64,000 nucleotides of DNA from Aldrovandia affinis (taxonomy: Eukaryota; Chordata; Actinopteri; Notacanthiformes; Halosauridae): contig JAINUG010000114.1 of the NCBI GenBank assembly GCA_029706075.1, positions 2,976,001 to 3,040,000 on the forward strand, written 5' to 3'. Within the stretch, counting starts at the first letter, position 1; every line of letters begins with the position of its first letter. Shown in pieces: positions 49,190 through 61,907 of the stretch. A program made the position numbers and the translations under genes. The notes under the pieces are model-generated. The model saw only the letters and a list, made by a program, of their open reading frames with translations. It was not told the origin of the DNA and made no database searches.

Positions 49190-52100
49190 GTCTTAAATTG
49201 AACTTAATCTTGTATAGCCAGCACCACCCAAGTAAGAGAAGTACGATTGTGCACAAAAATTGTCTTCCTCTTTTTGAAATGTGTGTGTACTGTATATATA
49301 TTTATATAGCATGCAGTATATAGCCAACTTTTCAGGAAATTATTATTAAGTTGTTGAGCATTCTTGACTTCCCCAGCTTCACCAGACACCAGTTCATGAC
49401 TTTATATGCAGCAGTTCTCGTTTCAGATTTCAGCCACAACTCATATCGACTGAGTTCACCTGAGAACATTAATGTCAGAAGATGCCAACTTCTTTTAAAT
49501 TTCACTTATTCGTTTGGTCTGAAAATAATTTGTGTTGGGGTTCAATTCATGTTATGAACTTTGCAATTCTGGAGAAGTTCAGAGATGCCGCCAAGGATAC
49601 TAAAGAAAATAACTAAAAGAAAAACAAATTCTCGATCAATATAAAACAACAGCCTCTGTTTGAGTCATGTTATTTCATTGTTGTTTTTGGGCTATTAAGC
49701 AAAACGATTTTGTCACTAAATGGACAAAGATGTCTTATGTTTTTTTACCAAGACTGCTTACCGGTGTGAGATGCAGCCTGACCTTGTTTGTGATTATAGA
49801 CCAATAAGTAAGAGTGAGAGGAAGAGAGGAAGAGAGGGGGAAGAGAAGTGTTCGTGAGCGGTACGTGTGACAGTCTGTCCTACTCAGCTTTCCTTCAGGA
49901 ATGCCGTGTGATACTTCCTTCCCTCTTTCTACACCTTACTGACCCCAGAGTTGGCCCAGGAGCTGCAGCAGTATGGACATGTCTACTTGTACTGCTTCTG
50001 CCCCCCCAAAATACACATGAGTTGAACCCTGACACACCCTGATGCAATACCCTGATACTCAGACGCCCTAACAAGCACCGGGTACACGATGAACACGGCG
50101 AACCTCTCATTAATTCACAGGTATACCCTGATGTACACAAACACTGTGTTAAGAGTACCTGAATTGCACACATTGGAGCCTGGTGTTTCAGCAGGTGTCA
50201 TTTACATCTCTGCAGATCACTGAGGTCACTTCGCAGTGATCTGTGATAGGAACGTGATTAGTCACTATCTTCTATTGGAACTGTGAGTTTGCCATCAGAG
50301 TTGGTAAATATATGGAGTAGCATTTCTTGGTGTTTGCCCTGCCTTACTGTACTAGGTATACGTGTACATCATGATCAGCATTTATTCTTTTCAAAGAACT
50401 GCATTTGACTGTATACTATATGAACTCTAATAAAACACAAGTCTGGTTGTTCATAAAACATGAAATACAATCACATATTTTTGGAAATGACATGATTTCA
50501 TCATACGGTATCATAGGTCCTTATTAGCTTTAACATGGTGTAGTCCCACAGGGATTTATTTTCTCCATACACCCAGCCTTTTCTCTTCTCTCTTCCTTTA
50601 TCCTTTTCTATCCTGTCTATCCATCTTCCTTGGACCCTAATCTCTCTCTCTTTGTTCTTCTTAATTTCTCTCCTTTTATTATCTATTTCACTACATTCCA
50701 TTCTGCCCTCTATCTTTCTCTCACCCTGTCTCTCTTCTCATCCTTCTCTCCTTTTCTCCTCTCAGCTATCTCTCTCCTTACCCCCATCTTTACCCACACT
50801 CTCTCGCCCCCTCTGCACCCCAGGCAAACAACAGTAAATTGGCCTAAAGATTCCCCTTCATCTTCAAGCATCAGTATTCCTCTGTGGTCTCCTTCCACAG
50901 CTGCAGCACGCCTTATGCATATTTTTTGTAAGCCGTCATAGTAATCCATTTACGGGAATTAGCTGTGTGTGATATTTGCAGTTTCAGGTGTCAGAGTTTG
51001 ATGATTCTGCTGTTTAAGGGACTGATTTAAATTTCAATCTCAAAGATTATTTATTTTTATAAGTGCACATGGTTTGGTCTTGTGTATGTGTTAGTTGTAT
51101 AACACATGCTATTATGGTGTAGTGATCACAGTATATTAATGTTAATGTTTCAATGTACTCTGAAATTAAAGCATAGAACAAACAATTGGAGATAAAAAAA
51201 TATATCAAGGAAACGTTTTGTTTAACAAAATTTAATCTACATTTTTGACTCCTCAAAGTAGCCCCCTTTTGCAGATATAACAGCTGAACACACTTGTGGC
51301 ATTCTTTCTACAATGGAAATCAAATATTGTTCGGAAAGTTCTTCCCAACACTGTTACAGAAGTTCCCACAAATGTGTTGCACTTGTAGGTTGCTTTGCTT
51401 TCACCCTTCTGTCCAGTACATCCCTGTGTATGCGTCCAGTATATGTGTGCTTCTACACATGACCATGTGTAAAGCAGTCTTTGTGTTTTCCCCACCCCTT
51501 TAGGGCGTAACCCATTGATCAGTGACCCTGCCGCATGCACCAAGCAGCTGCTATCCTACACGTGATCATGAACAACCTGGACCCTGCTATGGTGCAGGCA
51601 ACCCCGCCCTCACACTGCCCTGCCTCTAGTACCTTACCTGCACTGCGTCAGCATTGGTGTGACTCTCCCCTCTGTCTCAGTTTCTACAGGAGCTGATGAC
51701 CGCTGGACGGAAAGGAAAGCAACTGGGCCCAGATAACACAGAGGCGGTGGCCTCGATATTTGCTGTCATACTGAGCCCAGGTAACACAGAGAAGGTGGTC
51801 TCAATATTCATAGTGATCAGTTATGTGTATGGGAGATAAAGTAACATTCACACTAATGTATGTGGGCTGTTTGAAAAGTATAAAGTGAGTTATAGGGGGT
51901 GTTTTAAAGTGAGATTATGGATGTGTTCTGTTATGTACACGTGCAGCTCTGGCTGGTGCTGTACTATCTGAGTGAGATATCACAGGAGCAGACTCTGGTG
52001 ATGTACAGCGGACACCCCCTGGGCCTCTTCCCCTCGCTTTGTAATCACCAACGGAATGGTGAGAGCTCTTTCCATCTCTCTGTCAATCCGTCTCTCTGCC

Positions 52101-53109
52101 TCTGTCAGTTTTTCTTTCTGTTGGTCTCAATGCCTCTCTGCCTCAATGCCAATCTACTTATTGCACCTCTGTTCTGTTGTCTTGATTCTGTATTTTGTGG
52201 CAGTAGCCATATGTTTACAACTGATGTTTTGTCTGATATACTCTTATTTTCTTTCTTTCTTCCCATCTTCCATACTTTTCCTCTCTTCTTGTCTTCCCTC
52301 TCTCTGTCATATCCTATCTTCTCCTCTGTTGTCGTCTCATTTTCTCTCCACGGCTCTCAAATGATCCCCAACTACTCCTGTTTGCCTTGGGCATTCCAAT
52401 GTGAGGACTTCCTCTGCTTCCTTTCTTATTTACTTTCTGTCCTTGCATTACTTTTGAAGACACAAAAAAAGGTTTGCTCAGGATATTAGAGGGATTGAAT
52501 GACATTACTATGCCCTATACATTTTTGTGAAATGTGAATTGTTTTTCCAAGTCCTGGCTCTTGTGAATTTTACGATGGATCTTGACTTTCTGAACTTCAC
52601 AGAGGTAAGAGCTCTAAGAATTTCACAGCAGGCGGGAAAACAAAGCATTTAAAAATGTAAAAAGCTGTGTACTCAACAAACTGTTTGGCTACACTATTCA
52701 GCTGAAATGTGAAACATATGGAAAAATGGGTTGAGAGCCATTGTGAAAAATGCATTATGGTGAGAGAATGGCTTGAGTAGCGCCAACCCACAGCTAATAA
52801 AGCAGTTTCACGACTCACAAAAAAATAACGAGCAAAATGGGAACACTCACTTGAGCTGACCTGAGGCATAAGCCTCTTTAAAGAAAAGAAAACAAGAAAC
52901 AAAGAATCTGTTCACAAATCTCTCTGGCATTGGTGATCTTCTCGTCATAGTTTCTCAAAAGCCACCTGGCTGTGAGAGGTCAAATGCCAAGCAGGACATG
53001 ATCACGATGATCACGATGATCACGATACCTGCCCTTATGAATTTATCTTGAATAGCAATGCAGTCATGTGGCAAACATGATGTAAACGAGAGTTTTGACA
53101 CCCCCACAC

Positions 53110-53560
53110 CCCTGTGCAGTTGAATGTTTTAATAACATAACATAACATAACATAAGGGGAAGACGAGAACAGGCCATTCAGCCCAACACTGCTCGTCCAT
53201 TCCTACCACTAATCTGCTCACATGCTTAGTTTATCCAGAGGCTAGAGTGTCTAAAACTGGATCGAGCCTAGCCTTGAATACCCCTAGTGTCTCAGCCTCT
53301 ACTACATGTCCAGGCAAGCTATTCCACGCATTGATCACTCTCTGTGTGAAAAAATATTTCCTAGTGTCCGTGTGAAATTTACCCTTTGTCAGTTTCCATT
53401 TATGCCCCCTCGTTCTGCTAACCGAACTCAACTTGAATAATTTCCTAAAATTCACTTTGTTAATTCCTTTAATAAATGTAAAAGCCTCAATCAAATCTCC
53501 CCTAAGTCTCCTTTTACTAAGCTTGAACAGTCCAAGCATCTCTAGCCTTTCCTCATAACA
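53110..53560 (-). mobile_element. CR1-like LINE 3' end in the uroc1 relic
   Basis: The complement encodes the RT C-terminal tail KRRLRGDLIEAFTFIKGINK, LSSVSRTRGHKWKL and FFTQRVINAWNSLPGHVVEA, open for about 100 codons. It is followed by a 3' tail of ataac repeats (53131-53155). The 5' portion is missing, a typical truncated insertion. Confidence 0.8.
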
Positions 53561-54039
53561 CTTGTGAATGCTTTCTTTCTGTCGGTCTGTCTCTTCTCTT
53601 CCTCAGGTATGGATAGATGACAGCAGGGAGCTACTGCTACATTGCGCCCCAGGGCATTGTGCATGAATCATAATTGCATCAACAATGAGAACATTCTAGC
53701 ATCGTGTCTTCACTTAGTGAGGGACAGTGTGTTGTGTGAGATGGCTTCGGTCTCTGCCCATGTCATAATGTGTCTCTTCTCATTTCGGATGTCAGAGCAA
53801 ACAGAAACTGGAAACTTCAGCAAAAGAGCCACTTGTTTGATCCACCATACGTCCCGTTTCAAATTTAGACAATGTTTTCTTTTTTAATCAAGAGGACTCA
53901 TATCTCGGCACATATCTGTATTTTAAAAAAATGGAGTCTGGGTTTCTTCAAAGAAATGACATAGGCTTCTTCATGTCCATAAAAGGGCTCCCCATGAGTG
54001 CAAGCTGGCCCCTGTAGTTGTAGGTTTGAACCTTGGCCT

Positions 54040-54360
54040 TATTAGCTGACTATGACTGGGAGTCTGCAGCGGTGAGATACAATTTGCCTCGTCACAGTAG
54101 GGCGGGTTTAAGTTAGCCAGGATTCCTCAGATCGTTGCTGCAGTGGTTCTGCCCAATGACGCGCCACAGACTATCAGTTGTCACCGGTGAGAGATGTGCT
54201 GGATAGGCGCTTTCTCCTGAAGTACTGTAGCGTAGTACCTGTAGTGTGGAAAGTAGTCACACTGGCTCATGGGTGAGCGCAGCAGAGGAGTGCACATGCT
54301 TCGGCTGCAGGTGACACACCAGTGATGGTTGCCAATTCCACATTGGATAGAAAAATAAGA
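54040..54360. repeat. Dispersed SINE-like repeat, copy 3
   Basis: It shares tagggcgggtttaagttagc, gagagatgtgctggatagg-type and cggctgcaggtgacac blocks with the copies at 39100 and 11190, and ends near attccacattggatag. Confidence 0.6.
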
Positions 54361-55867
54361 TCATTGTTTGAAAATAAATGTAGGTGGGATCTACCTAACC
54401 ATTGGGTAGGGCTTGCAGAATTCAATGTTTATTTTCATCACCAGCACAATACAAACTTTTCCTTCAAAGATTTGATGGCTCTCTAATCACCACAATACTG
54501 TTTAATTTTGTTGTCAAATCAAATACTGGAGCTAATTTTTGAAGAGTTATGCAGTGCTCGACCTCACAATAAATTTTAAATGAAATGCCTTCAGCAGTGC
54601 ACATCTGCGTGCGTGCGTGCGTGCGTGTGTGCATGCGTGCTGTTTAGTTCTCTCTGTGTTTCCAAAAGGGAGACCAAGCGCTCCAGTACACCCCTTAGTA
54701 TGGGTTACTATGGCAACACTGTGGGCCTATGGTAAGTAAGCTTGCGTGGGAGGGACGTCTCCTCTTTCTGTGCTTACATTGAAATATTTAGACTATGCGC
54801 TTTCTTCTACCTGACGATATGTTAACCTGGGGTCAGTGTGATCCTCAAGACCTTATGGCACCTATTCCCAGACAGCTGACTGGCTACACAAACATTTTCA
54901 CATTTTGTCTTACCAGATTGTTATCACAAAGGCCAAGTGGGATCTCAAATATATCTTAAAGTTCCTGTAGATTATATGAGTTAATTCAGCGCCTGTCTGC
55001 GCAGTTGTAAGTGCACAAGTCAAAGGTCAAGAGTGCAGATCAAAGGTCCGCTAGCTCAGGTTACACATGCAGGGCGACTTGCATCGTCTCATCCTGACAG
55101 CTGGTGGTGCGCTGGGGCACTGTGGGCCAGCTCATTCTTGGCAATAGCACGGAATTCCTTCCCCCAGACAAGGGGAATAATGAGCACTGACAGTTTGCAA
55201 CACTGAGGTCCTTTTACACAGCTACTGCCATCAGGCCGAAGGGTATCACTATTTCCAGGGTAGGAATAAAGCCCCAAAGAGCTTTATCCCAATGTGTCTG
55301 TGTCTGTATTTAACTGCCTCTGATTGAGCTGTGACACACACTTCCACTTGGACAATACATTTAAATGAGAAATGTGGTGGCATGACTTGTGAAGTGAAAT
55401 GATGATGTCATTGTTGTTTCTCTGCCTATCAGGAAGAGTTTGGTGAAGGAGTATGGCCACAGGTGAGCAGCTGGTGAATCTGGGCTCGTCTGGGTTCAGG
55501 GGCTTGGTACACCGTTGTCTTGTTGACGCCTTGTCTGTGGTGCGTTTTTTGTGTGTTTTTCCCCCCTGCAGGGATATTTTCCCCTGGCCCTCGGTTCCTT
55601 CTGCTGGGTCTGCATGTCTGGTGAACCTCATGATCTGGTGCAGATTGATGACATTGCTGCCACTGTGCTGGAGGAGATCAGCACCACAGGTGAGGGGAGA
55701 GGGGGGTCGGGGAGGACAAGAGAATGTCAGAACATAGTGTACACAAATGTATAATAGTCAATCGCCACATAGTCCACTCCAGCCATATAAATGCATACTA
55801 TTTTTTTATCTTTTGTACTAGATAAGCTAAAAGATGGGTGTGTGAATGCACCTGTGTGTATGAGTGT

Positions 55868-55915
55868 CGTGTGTGTGTGCGTGCGTGTGTGCGTGCGTGC
55901 GTGCGTGTGTGTGTA
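55868..55915. repeat. GT/GTGC microsatellite
   Basis: Mixed gtgt and gcgtgc units. Similar runs occur at 54606-54642 and 56068-56110. Confidence 0.8.
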
Positions 55916-55919
55916 ATGG

Positions 55920-58015
55920 GGATAATTGCAGTGAAGTTCTTTGATCTGAGAGGATGAATGACACAGATTAAACTGTCAGGCAAGTGGCTGATGGAGGCCA
56001 GATGAAGCAATATGACAGAGGAAAGCCGCAATGGAGCCCTTGGGCTGACTGCCAAGGCAATAATGTGCTCTGTGTGTGTGTGTCAATGCGCGCGTGTGTG
56101 TGCACATGTGTGTGCATGCAATGGTGTGTGGGTGTGTGAGTCCATTTTTAGTTTTAAACTTTTGCATATGGCTTCAAATCCTTTTAATTAAAACATTCTT
56201 AGCTCTGTAGTAAAATGGAATGGCAGGAATTTTGAAATGAAAGAAAGCATGTTTTTTGATTGAAGAAGTCTGGGGTGATTGGCAGTTGAGGAACATGTAA
56301 CTTAACCCTCAGATAAGATAATGTCCAACAGAGACCATTACCACCCCCCCACACACACATACACACGCATGCACAAACGCATCAATCAAGCAAATATAGA
56401 ATTTCATACATTCATAGATCTAATCTATAGATTGCATCTAAGAAAAGCCCGGCTTTTTTGTATTTGGCATAACAGTACGTTTTAACTTGTTATAAATTAT
56501 TTGAAATGTTTCCTCCCTTATATTACATCCCAAAGCGATGTTTTGTGTTCACTGTGGAAACCAGACACTGTAATTCAGCTCCCATAACCCACTATGACTA
56601 TCCAGATCCAGTGCTCTGTAGCCAATCATTCACTCACACTTTTAGATTGTGCGTTAAACAGAAGAAGAATGAATGTAATGTAATGTTTGCTGTGTGCACA
56701 GGCTTGACCTGTTGTTTCGCTACTGCTGTTCCTGTCCCCTGGCGTCTCCTCATTCATGTTCCCTGTATTAGTGTTCTCTAGTATGCATACTATGCTCTGC
56801 CATGTATGCTGGTGAGTACTGTCCACCAAGTATGCAATTGTGCACACTTTAGAGGTGGGACATACTTTCACCTTGCCTTGAATTATGACCTATATGTATA
56901 TTGAGTACATTTATTGAACTCCCTTGAAGTATTTCAAAACAGGCCATCAGTATCTCTTCTAATATTTGTGCAGTATCTTGATAAAGTATGTGTCAATACA
57001 TGCTACAATTTTCAGTCCTAAATATGCAAAAAGTCAGACTAATTTCTGTGCATACTCTCTCTGACATACTTGGGTTTTGGAACAGTACTTGATAGGTTAG
57101 TGACAAGCTTCTGTACTTCTAAGCGCAGCATGCTACAAGTAGTATGCAAGTTTGCATTTTTTAACACAGTCTGTGGTCCCTATATTAATGTTCCCACCTT
57201 ATTGAACTTCTCCAATGTTTGTGTTCCCTGTATTAGTGTTGCCCCAGCATTAGTACTTCCCTCATTTTGGAATTGGATTGGATTAGTCTAGGCTTGGGTT
57301 TGGACCTGGGATCATTGAGTAACAACAGACCTGATGCAGAGGAGACAGTGGTCCAAATTGCTGCTCACCTTCATCAACCAGCCCTGTTCGTTTCTCTTTT
57401 TCAAAGGTGCATCATCCATCACTTCAGAAATGCATCGCTTTAAGTATGACTTAATATTCCCCCTGTTGGTGTCTCCTAATTAGTGCCTCCTATGTGGCTG
57501 CAGCCCCCCAGTACAAAGTGGCGTGTGTGACGATGGTCAGGGAGAGCAGGGGGGGGGGGTCGTTCACTGCGGGCCAGTGCCTGCTCTCCGTCGGCAGAAC
57601 GTATTTCTTCTTTATGACCCTGCGGTTGTTAGATCTTTCAGGTTTATGTGCTGTTTGCTCCCCCGTTAAGTCACAGTGAGTAACGAGGGAAATGAGGAGG
57701 AGGGACCAAACGCAGCTGCGTCGGGGGCTGATTCTTTGTCCCGCCACGTCCATTTCCCTTGTAGTCTGCCATTCCCCCTTTAAAACCATGTTTTTTACAA
57801 GCATACCAAGGGTCCACCTGTGACTTGCCTTGACCTGAGCCGACCACTTCAATGTCTCAGGAGACGGGGGCTTCAATCAAAATGGACTCGCCTTCCTGTC
57901 CTCGTTAGAAACGAATACCCCATAGCGATGGCTTCTCACAACTCCAGCGTCTTTCCTTCTCTCATAAAATCCGCAGCCACCATGCACCTAGGGTATGATG
58001 TGCCATTAGTTTCAT
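55920..58015. other. Stretch downstream of the uroc1 relic, no clear gene
   Basis: A piece at 57490-57522 reads VAAAPQYK, which could be a remnant of the next uroc1 exon, but the resemblance is too short to call. Otherwise only microsatellites. Confidence 0.5.
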
Positions 58016-58800
58016 ACAGGTAACTGCCAAAATAAAGGAAATGCCAACATAAAGTGTCTTAATAGGGCGTTAGGCCACCATGAGCTGTCAGAACAGCCTT
58101 GGCATAGATTCTACAAGTGTCTGGAACTCTATTGGAGGGATGCAACACCATTCTTCCATGAGAAATTCCATCATTTTGTGTGTTGTTTACGGTGGTGGAA
58201 AACGCTCAGGCACCACTCCAGAATCTCCCATTAATGTTCGATTGGATAGAGATCTGGTGACGGAGATGGCCATGGAATATGGTATACATTGTTTTCATGC
58301 TCATCAAACCATTCAGTGACCACTCGTGCCCTGTGGATGGGGGCATTGTCATCCTGGAAGAGACCACTCCCATCAGGATATAAATGCTTCACCATAGGAT
58401 GAAGTTGATCACTCAGAATGGTTTTGTATTTATTGGTGCTTACCTTGCCATCTAAGTGGTTGAGTGGACCTAAACCATGTCAGGAAAATGCACTCCACAC
58501 CATAACATCTGGGAGAACCCTTCACCATGGGAAACAAGCACTTGAGCCTGTAGGTTTATTTTGAAATGTGCCACACATTCACTCGTCCGCTTGTTGAAAA
58601 CATGGATGACTCCTCTGACTGACTTTTTTCCACTGCTCAGTAGACCACTGCTTGTGTCCTTTGTACCACTTTACTCGTAAACGTGTATTTGTAGGTGTAA
58701 TAAGGGGATTAGGCACTGCAACCCGAGCATAGCTTCCCTCTCTTAAGTTAACGACGGACTGTTCTTGATGAAACTGCCTGCTCACACCCTAAGATTGATA
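58016..58800 (-). mobile_element. Tc1-like relic, transposase fragments on the complement
   Basis: It starts ggtaactgccaaaataaagg, gtgtcttaatagggcgttag. Conserved transposase-derived blocks follow (ttctacaagtgtctggaact, gaccactcgtgccctgtgga, gggggcattgtcatcctgga). The complement at 58640-58760 gives a remnant ending KWYKGHKQWSTEQWKKV. Many indels. The family resembles a repeat common in salmonids and pike. Its right end is not visible. Confidence 0.75.
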
Positions 58801-59436
58801 TTTGCAGTCAACTGATTCAAAGTTGCTTGTCTGTTTTGCCTTGCATCACGAGCCAATGCACGGTCGAGGAGTATACTTTTTTGACCACAGTTGCCCCTAG
58901 TTGATGAGGTCTTTGATGATGTCTGTGTTTGTGATAAACCCATGCATTATGTCAGTCCACTGAAAAAGTTTTTTAAATGTTTTTAAAATATATTTTTTAA
59001 ACCATTGTTTCACTGTGCGAGCATGTGAATGGTCTCTCACAGTGTTCAGCATGAGAGATTGTGAATGTGACCGTTCTATGTGAGAGCATTTGGGCTTGTC
59101 ACTGTCTTAAGCAGAGGAGCATGTTAACAGTCTCATTCTATGTGTCAATGCTGGAATGTATTAGGCCACAGTATGATCCATGTGTAAAGCCTACCAGGCT
59201 CACACCTGTCCATTTGCACTATGATTTCATTTGCAAGAATAAAGTATTTTTGAGGTGCACTATAAATGTATTAGAATATAAAAGAATATTTCATATTTTC
59301 ATCTTTCATCTTTTCCAATCAGCAAGATGCAGTCCCATACATTATACTCTAAAATACTGAAGCCTGAACAGTCCCAGTTTCTCAGAAAACACAAGTTGCC
59401 CATAGATCCAACATGAAAGAGCGCAGCTCAGACACA
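58801..59436. other. No feature recognised
   Basis: AT-rich DNA between the Tc1 relic and the hAT element; no gene or named repeat seen. Confidence 0.4.
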
Positions 59437-59444
59437 CTTTAGAT

Positions 59445-59980
59445 CATTGTTTCTCAACCGGGGGTACGCGTACCCCTAGTGGTACGTGGGGGAATTGTAG
59501 GGGGTACTTGGAAATGTTTTTTGAAACCTCAAAATAAATATAAATTAATTGTATTTTGCAAAATAAATCAATAAATAAATAAATAAAATAAAAAAGAATA
59601 ATGAATGTTGAAATAATATTCTATATAAGGCCATCAAAATTAAGACAACGTGTTTTTAAAATGAACCAACCGGTCCTCCATATTTGCCAGACCCTGGGCT
59701 CTTATTTCCTGCAGATTTGCTGGCTTTGTTTTGTAATTATTAATGATGAATCTTAAATTATAATTTTTTTATTTATCAAAATATCTTTTGTAATTATTAA
59801 TGGTGAATCTTAATAAAATGTTTTTTTTTAAATCAAAATATCTGTGTTGGCTGCTTACACGTGAGGTATATGCCTATATATGTATATATAGGCCTATATA
59901 TATATTATGGGTAGGGGGTACTTGGGGATTGTTGAAAATATTTTAGTGGTACAGAGCACAAAAAAGGTTGAGAACCACTG
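59445..59980. mobile_element. Non-autonomous hAT element with 8-bp target duplication
   Basis: The ends cattgtttctcaaccggggg and ggttgagaaccactg are inverted (the CAGTG-TTTCTCAACC type). The 8-bp duplication ctttagat is perfect (59437-59444 and 59981-59988). The 536-bp interior is AT-rich with no coding capacity. The interior repeats gggggtacttgg near both ends. Confidence 0.92.
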
Positions 59981-60189
59981 CTTTAGATCAAAGACTTCAA
60001 AACCACCCAAATCTCTCACATCACAGGTGAGAAGGGTCATTTCACGCACATGTGCTCCATATTGCGACAGGACAATTCCATAAAATCAGTTGAATTTATT
60101 TTGATTCTAACAGTAAGTAAAGAGTTGGTGTAGTGTTCCTTCAAGTGAGGAATTGTGACATTCTGTGGAAACTGGAACTGCTATAAATA

Positions 60190-61419
60190 CACTGCCCGTC
60201 CAAAAAAAAAGTCACACGCTAATATTTTGTTGGACCGCATTTAGCTTTGATTACAGCGTGCATTCGCCGTGGCATTGTTTCGATAAGCTTCTGCAATGTC
60301 ACACCATTTATTTACGTCCAGAGTTGCATTCATTTTTTGCCAAGATCTTGTATTGATGATGGGAGAGTCGGACCACTGCGCAAAGTCTTCTCCAGCACAT
60401 CCCAAAGATTCTCAATGGGGTTAAGGTCTGGACTCTGTGGTGGCCAATCCATGTGTGAAAATGATGTCTGATGCTCCCTGAACCACTCTTTCACAATTTG
60501 AGCCCGATGAATCGTGGCATTGTCATCTTGGAATATGCCCGTGCCATCAGGGAAGAAAAAATCCATTGATGGAAAAACCTGGTCATTCAGTATATTCTGG
60601 TAGTCAGCTGACCTCATTCTTTGGGCACAACGTTGCTGAACCTAGACCTGACCAACTGCAGCAACCCCAGATCATAACACTGCCCCCCAGGCTTGTACGG
60701 TAGGCACTAGGCATGATGGGTGCATCACTTCATCTGCCTCTCTTCTTACCCTGATGCGCCCATCACTCTGGAACAGGGTAAATCTGGACTCATCAGACCA
60801 CATGACCTTCTTCCATTGCTCCAGAGTCCAATCTTTATGCTCCCTAGCAAATTGAAGCCTTTTTTTCTGATTAGCCTCACTGACAAGTGGTATTCTTAAG
60901 GCTACACAGCTGTTTAGTCTCAATCCCTTGAGTTCCCTTCACATTGTGCGTGTGAAAATGCTCTTACTTTCACTATTAAACATAGCCGTGAGTTCTACTG
61001 TTGATTTTTTACGATATGATTTCACCAAACGCCGATCACGATCATTCAAGATTTTTTTCCGACCACATTTCTTCCTCGAAGATGATGGTTCACCACTATC
61101 CTTCCAGGTTTTAATAATGCGTTGGACAGTTCTTAACCCAATTTTAGCAGTTTCAGAAATCTCCTTAGTTGTTTTCTTTGCTTGATGCAGGCCAATAATT
61201 TGACCCTTCTGAAACAGATTAACATCTTTTCCATGACCACAGGATATGTCTTCCGACATGGTTGTTTAAGAAATGAGAAGCTACTCACTGCATCAGTTAG
61301 GGTTAAATAACTTGTTGCCAGCTAAAACATATTAATCACTGCAGTAATTATACAATGGAAGGCTCTTACCTATTTGCTTAGTTAAATCCAGGTGGTGACT
61401 TTTTTTTGGCCAGGCAGTG
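60190..61419 (-). mobile_element. Nearly full-length Tc1 element
   Basis: A 1230-bp element with TA on both sides (60188-60189 and 61420-61421) and inverted ends cactgcccgtccaaaaaaaa and ttttttttggccaggcagtg. It encodes a broken transposase on the complement. The family consensus seems well preserved, which suggests a fairly recent copy. Confidence 0.93.
60330..61259 (-). pseudogene. Tc1 transposase, frame-broken but with the DDE triad
   Basis: Three open segments follow the family order. The HTH part runs from ATG 61259 (QKGQIIGLHQAKKTTKEISE, TVQRIIKTWKDSG) to about 60940. The catalytic part (60923-60672) contains the first Asp in MWSDESRF. The C-terminal part (60617-60330) contains the second Asp in [11 protein letters not shown] and the Glu in [13 protein letters not shown]. 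Frame breaks lie near 60930 and 60640, and the extreme C-terminus is also out of frame. All three catalytic residues are present, but the protein cannot be made in one piece. Confidence 0.88.
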
Positions 61420-61694
61420 TATTTGGCTTAGGTTATTGTGCTCAGGTTTTTTTCTGTTGTGATTTATGGTGTCTGCAAGATTGTGATTACTAAATGTGTT
61501 CCAAATGAGTGTCTATATTTAGCTTTCTTGTTGTGTCACCTGATGGTTACATCTATGATTGGCTGTCTATGATGTACACCCACACACAGACACACTGTGT
61601 TTGTAGCGGACAATCAATCAAATTGGTTAAAAATATTGCTTTGATATGCAATTCATTTAAAACTATAAAAAATCCTGTCCTGCAAACAGGGTGT

Positions 61695-61865
61695 GAGGAT
61701 CAGTGTTCTCTCTCACAGACTGAGGGTCACAGTCCATGTCTCTCACAGACTGTGTGAGGGTCACAGTGCTCTCTCTGAGACTGTGAGGGTCACAGTGCTC
61801 TCTCACAGACTGTGTGAGGGTCACAGTGCTCTCTCACAGACTGTGTGAGGGTCACAGTGTTCTCT
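61695..61865. repeat. Minisatellite, about 37-bp unit
   Basis: Imperfect units of ctctctcacagactgtgtga gggtcacagtg, about five in a row, with shortened variants. It is not a CRISPR: units are adjacent with no unique spacers. Confidence 0.88.
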
Positions 61866-61907
61866 CTGTGGGGGATGCCTTTCGGGGAGATACATGGGTA
61901 GCACTGC

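Larger units (their letters stand above)
47173..49898. other. Intergenic stretch with simple repeats, no gene
   Basis: It holds a solo Tc1 terminal repeat (48408-48530), TA microsatellites (48953-48999) and a perfect 23-bp inverted repeat (49014-49036 with 49167-49189). No recognised coding exon. Confidence 0.6.
49899..55689 (+). pseudogene. uroc1: Urocanate hydratase relic, at least eight decayed exons
   Basis: Urocanase converts urocanate to imidazolone propionate in histidine breakdown. Exon relics, in order: 49899-50020 (LTPELAQELQQYGHVYLYCF, TGA within NAV*YF); 51504-51597 (PIDQ*PCRMHQAAAILHVIM, NNLDPAMVQ, two stops, GC at the donor); 51681-51731 (FLQELMT, then degraded); 51947-52058 (EQTLVMYSGHPLGLFPS, then a frameshift into RFVITNGM); 52363-52401 (IPNYS joined to FALGIPM, several codons lost); 53607-53670 (YG*MTAGSYCYIAPQGIVH, TAG for the Gln codon); 54660-54731 (SMGYYGNTVGLW); 55572-55689 (GSFCWVCMSGEPHDL, DDIAATVLEEISTT, one codon short). 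The exons holding the NAD-contact GLGGMSGAQ region, the catalytic Cys region (QTSCHNP) and the C-terminal third are not found. Splice sites are partly preserved, so this is an unprocessed pseudogene. Identification comes from conserved family motifs. Confidence 0.9.

Noticed and set aside
51917-52489. A single 190-codon gene
   Set aside because: Only the first part is uroc1 (to GLFPS). After the frameshift the frame runs through intron sequence rich in Leu/Ser/Phe.
57490-57660. Further uroc1 exon
   Set aside because: Only VAAAPQYK resembles the family; too short, and followed by unrelated sequence.
61695-61865. CRISPR-like array
   Set aside because: Units are directly adjacent and imperfect with no unique spacers; eukaryotic minisatellite.
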